A DNA stretch of 18,369 bases from an uncultured bacterium (GTDB taxonomy: Bacteria > Armatimonadota > Zipacnadia > Zipacnadales > Zipacnadaceae): positions 1-18,369 of the forward strand of contig CALFVE010000292.1 in the NCBI GenBank assembly GCA_937928475.1, in the 5' to 3' direction. This document shows, in pieces, positions 14,438 to 18,369 of this stretch; the stretch's first letter is position 1; the number at the start of each line of letters is the position of its first letter. Made by a program: the position numbers and the translations under genes. The notes under the pieces were generated by a model. That model had not been told where the DNA came from and searched no databases. It was given only the letters and a program-made list of their open reading frames with translations.

Positions 14438-16201
14438 CTAGTCGTCTCCACCGGCCTGCGGCGGGACTGGCGGCGGAACCCCGGGTTCTGCAGCAGGCTC
14501 CGACGATTCCGGTGGGGGCCCGGCCAGGGTCAGCGCAGCCGGGGCCGGCTCCGACAGCGGGAAGCCCTCGAAGTACCCGCGCAGAGCGGCGAACAACGCG
14601 AGAGCAGCCTGGCGACGGGTCTCCGCCCTCCGCAGCAGCGCGTTCTCGGCGTCCCAGTCCAGGTACATCAGTTCGGCGAGCGCGCAGGGCTGCTGGCTGC
14701 GCCAGAGTACGGCGAACTGGCGCTGCCGGACTCCGTTGTCCCGACGTTGCAGCGTACGCACTAGCGACTCCTGGAGAACGAAGGCCAGCATCTGGCTTTG
14801 CGGGGTGAAGTAGTACGACTCGGTGCCATGCCAGAGATTGGGCCGCTCCATGGCGTTGCAGTGGATGCTCACGAAGGCATCGGCGTTGAGAACCGTCGCC
14901 AAGCGGGGGCGCTCGGGCAAGGGCACAAAGACGTCGCTGTCCCGGGTGAGGAAGGCCAGCGCGCCGGCGGCGCGCAGGAGTCCAACCAGTTCAATGGCTA
15001 CCTCCAGGTTGACGTCCTTCTCCTTCAGCCCCCCGAACTGGGCCCCCGGGTCTTTGCCGCCGTGCCCGGGGTCAACCACAATCCGCTTGCCGGCCAGGGA
15101 GTCGCGCTTCATGCTGACAGTGACTTCCCTGCTGCTAGGGTCTGCGCCTACTTCCAGCCGCATGAGCCAGCCCAGCGCAGCTTGTACCTGCAGCCCATGG
15201 TCGCTACCCGAGGGGACGACGCGGACCTCTCGCATGAAGGCCTCGGGCGGCCCCGTGCGGGAGGTGGACTCTCCGAGCGCATCCGGGAACTTGAGGACGG
15301 CGCTATACGGCCGGCGGCTCAACTCCCAGGTGAAGTCCACGGGGCGCGTGAACCGCAGGCCCAGGCGCGCCCTCTGCCCCGGTTCGTTGTCGAGGAACAC
15401 TTCTTCCAGCCGGGGGCGTTCGGGGATGAAGAGTGGCTCCTCGCCGGTGAGCGTACCTATCTCCAGACGCCCGCCATGGGCCTCAGGCACCCACCGTACC
15501 GTCTGCCGCCGCTGGAGGTCCAGCACGAAGCGGGAGACCGCTGCCTCTTCCCGCGACTGGCCCCAGCGCAAGCGCCAGACACCGGCGGCGCCGAGGTAAG
15601 CCTCGCCTTCTGGGCGGCCCAGGTCCAAACCGCGCAAGTCGAGGTACGCCCGCAACGGCGACTCCAAGTAGCGCACAACGCCGGTCACCGGCGCGGAGGT
15701 TTGCAGGCACACCGCGAGGCCACTTTCGCCCCCACGGAACTCAAGCCCGCGGAGCACGGCGTCGGCGACCAGCAGGCCCTGGGCAGGCGAAAACCGGACG
15801 CGGGCGCCCAGCAACTCCAGCAAGCGAGGCAGGGGCGCCACCAGATGGCCGGCGGCCAACACTGGCGCTGCCTCCAGGCGAACCGAGCGCTCTCCCGCCC
15901 GCGCCTGCGCCTCCCCCGCCTGCAGCGTCACGCGCTCGCCACCACACGTGACGATCTGCAGGCCGCGGCCGTTGGCAGAGGCGGTGACCTGTGCGCCCAG
16001 CATCCGGGCGAGCGGCCCCACGGGGCCCCAGATGACGCCATCGCTGACCCGGGCCGCCGGGGTCCCGGCGAAGGTCTTGCCGGCCACGACCACCCGCGCC
16101 GGCTTGGCTTGCCCCTGAGCGCTGGGGCTGGGCAGAGCCAGGAGCGCTGACAGGAGGGCCGTCAAGGCACCCCACCGATGATTGCTGCGAAGCGGCTGCA
16201 T
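14438..16201 (-). CDS. N-acetylmuramoyl-L-alanine amidase (copper-amine-oxidase-like + AMIN + Amidase_3)
   Basis: The product has 587 residues and a signal peptide (residues 1-30, hydrophobic ALTALLSALLALPSPSA, cleavage near AQG). In order: a copper-amine-oxidase N-terminal-like beta domain (about 35-145), two AMIN-like cell-wall-targeting sandwiches (about 150-245 and 265-365), the Amidase_3 catalytic domain (about 372-565) and a Pro/Glu-rich tail (about 566-587). Zinc ligands are likely His380 (VDPGHGGKD), Glu394 (GLKEKDVN) and His447 (VSIHCNA), and the catalytic Glu510 sits in LAELMYLDWD. The enzyme cleaves the MurNAc-L-Ala bond in peptidoglycan, in the periplasm or outside the membrane. 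The family often needs activation; no regulator is seen here. The promoter lies immediately upstream, so the mRNA may have almost no leader. rph follows directly. Confidence 0.92.
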   Translation of the reverse strand: MQPLRSNHRWGALTALLSALLALPSPSAQGQAKPARVVVAGKTFAGTPAARVSDGVIWGPVGPLARMLGAQVTASANGRGLQIVTCGGERVTLQAGEAQARAGERSVRLEAAPVLAAGHLVAPLPRLLELLGARVRFSPAQGLLVADAVLRGLEFRGGESGLAVCLQTSAPVTGVVRYLESPLRAYLDLRGLDLGRPEGEAYLGAAGVWRLRWGQSREEAAVSRFVLDLQRRQTVRWVPEAHGGRLEIGTLTGEEPLFIPERPRLEEVFLDNEPGQRARLGLRFTRPVDFTWELSRRPYSAVLKFPDALGESTSRTGPPEAFMREVRVVPSGSDHGLQVQAALGWLMRLEVGADPSSREVTVSMKRDSLAGKRIVVDPGHGGKDPGAQFGGLKEKDVNLEVAIELVGLLRAAGALAFLTRDSDVFVPLPERPRLATVLNADAFVSIHCNAMERPNLWHGTESYYFTPQSQMLAFVLQESLVRTLQRRDNGVRQRQFAVLWRSQQPCALAELMYLDWDAENALLRRAETRRQAALALFAALRGYFEGFPLSEPAPAALTLAGPPPESSEPAAEPGVPPPVPPQAGGDD

Positions 16202-16413
16202 CTAGGCCGCATTATAGGGCGAGGGGGGGGAAGAGGCAAGGGTCGAGAGAACCTAGCGGACCCACCGCCAGGGGCGCCGCTCAGTTCCAGCATGCACCGG
16301 TCGCTCTCCCAGGTGCTCATCAGGGTGATCGCCCGCCGGGCCTTGCGACGGCCTCCTTCCGAGGCGCGCTGCCACCAAGCCGATATCCACCACGGCAGCC
16401 CAGAAAGTCGGCC
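16202..16413. other. Intergenic region between the URO-D-family gene and the amidase gene
   Basis: These 212 bases contain the amidase promoter and, further left on that strand, a short imperfect hairpin-like stretch (GCCTC-CTTCC-GAGGC, 16351-16365). No convincing terminator for the upstream gene, no gene and no RNA were recognised in the remainder. Confidence 0.5.
16211..16239 (-). promoter_or_regulatory. sigma70-type promoter for the amidase gene, with G8/C8 tract in the spacer
   Basis: On the minus strand: -35 TTGCCT (16234-16239), a spacer of exactly 17 bases, and a perfect -10 TATAAT (16211-16216). The spacer contains a run of eight C (16223-16230 on the plus strand as G). The -10 box ends 9 bases before the ATG, so transcription should start within a few bases of, or at, the start codon. 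Confidence 0.72.
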
Positions 16414-17583
16414 TCAGCGCGGCAGCGGCTCCAGGCCGAAGTACTCGCGGTAGGCCTCAATCACGGCGTAGTAGTTTTCTACGCGGACGTCCTCGTGCAC
16501 CGAATGACTGTTGTGCAGGATGTGCCCGCCGGGACTGAGGCGGCCGTAGTCCAGCGACTCGCGGACTTCGCGCTTGACCTGTTCTGGCGTCCCCAAGCAG
16601 AGCGTGTAGCGGGCGTCAGTGTTGCCGAGGATGCAAAGCCGGCGGTCTATGCCCTCCTCGATGAGGCGCGGCCAGGTCATTCCCGCCGCTTGGTCTACTT
16701 CCTTGTAGCCGTCCACGCCGGAGTTGAAGAAGAAGTCTTCCTTAATGGGCCAGTGATTCCCGTCGGAGGTGTAGACAGCGAGCGCGCCGTGTTTATGCAC
16801 CAGAGCGGCATGTTCCTGAATCACGGGGAGGATAAACTCCCGGTAGTGCTGGGGGGAGATGAAAGGGCCCTTGTCGCAGGAAACGTCACCCCCGATGGCA
16901 ACTATCTCGTGCCCACGCCGAAGATATTCGACTGTAAGCGCGAAGTTCTTTACCTTTTCCATCTCCACCCAACGACGGAAAAGGTCCGGTTCGGTGACCA
17001 TCCAGACGAATAGGAAGGGGGGATAGAAAGCGACACCAGTGCCGGCGTTGACCTCCGCCATGAAGAGCCAGTCGAACCCGTTGGCCTGCGCCATCTCCCG
17101 CACGCGGCGGTAGACGTAGAAGTTCTCTTCGGGGATCGGAGCAAGGGACGTCGGCTCCCATTCCATCAAACGCTTGCGGGTCTCCTCTTCCTCCAGACGA
17201 TGGGAGTAAGGCTGCGCCACGGCAGGGCGCACCAGGTGGGTCTTCTCGTCGTACACATACTCAGTCTCGCCCAGCCGCCAACGCTTCGGGCCGGTCTTCG
17301 CAGGGCGCTCCAGTTCCCGGGGCCGGTTCATGCGCGAATGCACAATGTCCATATCAAAGAACTTGTGAATCTGAAAGATCGCCTGGGCTTCCAGTTCCAC
17401 CAGTTCCTCCCAGGAGATGCCCTGGGCGAGAGCGTCCCAGTGCAGGGCGGCGTCGGTAGCGGGATTGCGCCCGCAGATGTCCCAGTAGATGGGGTGAAAG
17501 GCGCAAAAAATCTCAAAAAGGGGAGTGCGGTCCGGCTCTTCGTGGGCAAAGGCTTTTAGAACGCGTTCCCGAGATCCGGGCAT
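16414..17583 (-). CDS. Uroporphyrinogen-decarboxylase-family protein (non-haem type)
   Basis: The product has 389 residues with the URO-D TIM-barrel architecture. It begins MPGSRERVLKAFAHEEPDRTP, a start shared by corrinoid methyltransferase-like URO-D homologues, and ends with the SPGGHILHNSHSVHEDVRVENYYAVIEAY segment of the same group. In the middle, VYTSDGNHWPIKEDFFFNSGVDGYKEVDQAAGM and ILGNTDARYTLCLGTPEQVKREVRE are recognisable family positions. Such proteins are abundant in Armatimonadota, Planctomycetes and Verrucomicrobiota genomes and are mostly of unknown function; relatives transfer methyl groups (MtaA/CmuA). It is unlikely to be HemE. AGGAGGAG sits about 5 bases before the ATG. A palindrome overlaps the promoter predicted upstream. 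Confidence 0.85.
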   Translation of the reverse strand: MPGSRERVLKAFAHEEPDRTPLFEIFCAFHPIYWDICGRNPATDAALHWDALAQGISWEELVELEAQAIFQIHKFFDMDIVHSRMNRPRELERPAKTGPKRWRLGETEYVYDEKTHLVRPAVAQPYSHRLEEEETRKRLMEWEPTSLAPIPEENFYVYRRVREMAQANGFDWLFMAEVNAGTGVAFYPPFLFVWMVTEPDLFRRWVEMEKVKNFALTVEYLRRGHEIVAIGGDVSCDKGPFISPQHYREFILPVIQEHAALVHKHGALAVYTSDGNHWPIKEDFFFNSGVDGYKEVDQAAGMTWPRLIEEGIDRRLCILGNTDARYTLCLGTPEQVKREVRESLDYGRLSPGGHILHNSHSVHEDVRVENYYAVIEAYREYFGLEPLPR

Positions 17584-17742
17584 GGAAACTCCTCCTACGT
17601 GGCGGGTGCACTATGGTCAAAGCAAGAGGACCCCACACCAAGCGGCGCGTCTGGGCACGACCACCTCAGCCGCCGCACCACTGCGGCCAGCGTCGGGTCC
17701 TCGTCTGCGCGATCTCGTGGGCACCCCCCAGTAACCACCGCC

Positions 17743-17757
17743 TGGGCGCATCGCCCA
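17743..17757. promoter_or_regulatory. Short perfect palindrome at the predicted transcript start
   Basis: TGGGCG (17743-17748) and CGCCCA (17752-17757) are separated by CAT. The element lies just downstream of the -10 box of the promoter upstream of the URO-D-family gene, so it would form a hairpin at the very 5' end of that mRNA, or serve as a second DNA site for a regulator. Short GC-rich palindromes also arise by chance. Confidence 0.4.
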
Positions 17758-17767
17758 AGACACGGCG

Positions 17768-17797
17768 ATTATACCCCATTGTCTTGCGCTGCGACAA
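17768..17797 (-). promoter_or_regulatory. sigma70-type promoter upstream of the URO-D-family gene
   Basis: On the minus strand: -35 TTGTCG (17792-17797), an 18-base spacer and a perfect -10 TATAAT (17768-17773). It sits between the end of the upstream partial gene (17863) and the URO-D-family start (17583). A transcript starting near 17761 would have a leader of about 178 bases in which no gene was found. Confidence 0.65.
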
Positions 17798-17799
17798 TG
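17777..17799. promoter_or_regulatory. Candidate operator palindrome overlapping the promoter upstream of the URO-D-family gene
   Basis: CATTGTC (17777-17783) and GACAATG (17793-17799) form a perfect inverted repeat with 7-base arms and a 9-base spacer, so equivalent bases are about 16 bp apart. The repeat covers the -35 box and most of the promoter spacer, a typical place for a repressor site. The arm sequence has no T-run after it, so a terminator is unlikely. The cognate regulator is not in the window. Confidence 0.5.
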
Positions 17800-17862
17800 C
17801 TCAGCGGGCAGAGCGGAGCCGCCGTCAGGATCGCAAGGGCGCGAGGCTCGGATAGCCTTGCC

Positions 17863-18369
17863 CTACATTGCATCCTGTTCCAGCACTCGCACGCGGCCAC
17901 CGGCGGCGAGCCGTAGGCGGTACGTGGCCCCCTCCGGCGGCGCTTGCAAAGTGACCTCCGCTGCGTCGGGCCAGGGGCGAATGGTAACGGCCTTCGCCTG
18001 GCTGTCCTGCACGAACGCGCGCACCAGGGCCTCCTTGTCCAGCCGCAGTCCGGACCAGATGGGGCCACGTTCCTGCAAGCCGGGCACCTCCGTGTTCATC
18101 ACCTTGCCCCGCTCCAGGAACTTGCGGTAGGCCAGCATTTCATCATAGACGGCAACCGCGTCCTCAATCTCCTCGGTAGCGATGGACTCGTGGCCCTTGC
18201 GCAGCGGGTTGAAGATCTGCATCCCATCGGCGCCGCGCAGCCAAATGTGGCGCAGAATCTCGCGGTAACGATCCCGGCTGAGAATCGGCACGCTCTCGTC
18301 CTCCACATCCGGACAGTAGCGGTCCACCCAGGGGATACACTGCTTGTCCGGCGCCCAGCGCTCCTGGTT
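17863..18369 (-). CDS. Unrecognised protein, C-terminal part (cut by window edge)
   Basis: The last 168 residues are visible; the frame stays open to position 18369, so the start lies outside. It contains YREILRHIWLRGADGMQIFN, which looks like the final strand and helix of a TIM-barrel, then a helical stretch (ATEEIEDAVAVYDEMLAYRKF) and, from about residue 110, a small beta domain (RPWPDAAEVTLQAPPEG, then alternating hydrophobic strands). This architecture, barrel plus C-terminal sandwich, resembles glycoside-hydrolase-like proteins, but the catalytic part is missing and the family is not identified. It ends at TAG 17863-17865, 65 bases before the promoter predicted upstream of the URO-D-family gene. 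Confidence 0.7.
   Translation of the reverse strand, partial: NQERWAPDKQCIPWVDRYCPDVEDESVPILSRDRYREILRHIWLRGADGMQIFNPLRKGHESIATEEIEDAVAVYDEMLAYRKFLERGKVMNTEVPGLQERGPIWSGLRLDKEALVRAFVQDSQAKAVTIRPWPDAAEVTLQAPPEGATYRLRLAAGGRVRVLEQDAM

Noticed and set aside
14798..16150. Long open frame of 450 codons on the plus strand opposite the amidase
   Set aside because: GC-rich antisense frames stay open by codon bias. The minus strand holds a complete catalytic motif set and signal peptide.
1..18369. CRISPR array, transposase, integrase, phage or toxin-antitoxin genes
   Set aside because: No regularly spaced repeats, no terminal inverted repeats and no matching protein motifs were found on either strand.

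Overview
The window is GC-rich bacterial chromosome, gene-dense and with no sign of phage, IS elements, CRISPR or tRNA. A GT9 heptosyltransferase-type enzyme suggests a diderm envelope. A copper-amine-oxidase-like plus AMIN plus Amidase_3 cell-wall hydrolase, a PqqD-fold protein, a non-biosynthetic uroporphyrinogen-decarboxylase-family protein and a large GH2 glycosidase together resemble uncultured Armatimonadota or a related deep-branching phylum. That assignment is inference from gene content, not from a marker gene.

Layout. (1) 1-1080, minus strand: rpoZ, encoding an omega subunit with a very long acidic tail, followed by the start of dnaJ, which runs off the left edge. A near-consensus sigma70 promoter lies about 110 bases upstream of rpoZ. 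(2) 1200-6989, plus strand: a GH2 glycosidase with an extra C-terminal module; then argC and argJ (arginine biosynthesis) behind a good promoter and separated by a small inverted-repeat element; then rpsT (ribosomal protein S20) with its own extended -10 promoter, a leader hairpin and a terminator. (3) 7091-18369, minus strand throughout. In transcription order this holds the C-terminal part of an unrecognised protein, a URO-D-family protein, the amidase, rph, rdgB, a GT9 glycosyltransferase, a FemAB-type aminoacyltransferase, a proline-rich membrane-anchored protein, tldD, a three-helix membrane protein, a metallophosphoesterase and a PqqD-like protein.

How the genes work together. The amidase-to-FemAB stretch mixes envelope building and remodelling (amidase, GT9, FemAB) with RNA and nucleotide quality control (rph, rdgB). 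tldD, the membrane protein, the phosphoesterase and the PqqD-like gene overlap by 4 bases at each junction and are probably translationally coupled. TldD proteases and PqqD domains are both known from modified-peptide pathways, so this tail deserves attention although no precursor peptide or radical SAM enzyme is visible. The most unusual signals are the omega acidic tail, a run of eight G inside the amidase promoter spacer (a possible phase-variation switch) combined with an apparently leaderless mRNA, and a palindrome overlapping the promoter upstream of the URO-D-family gene.
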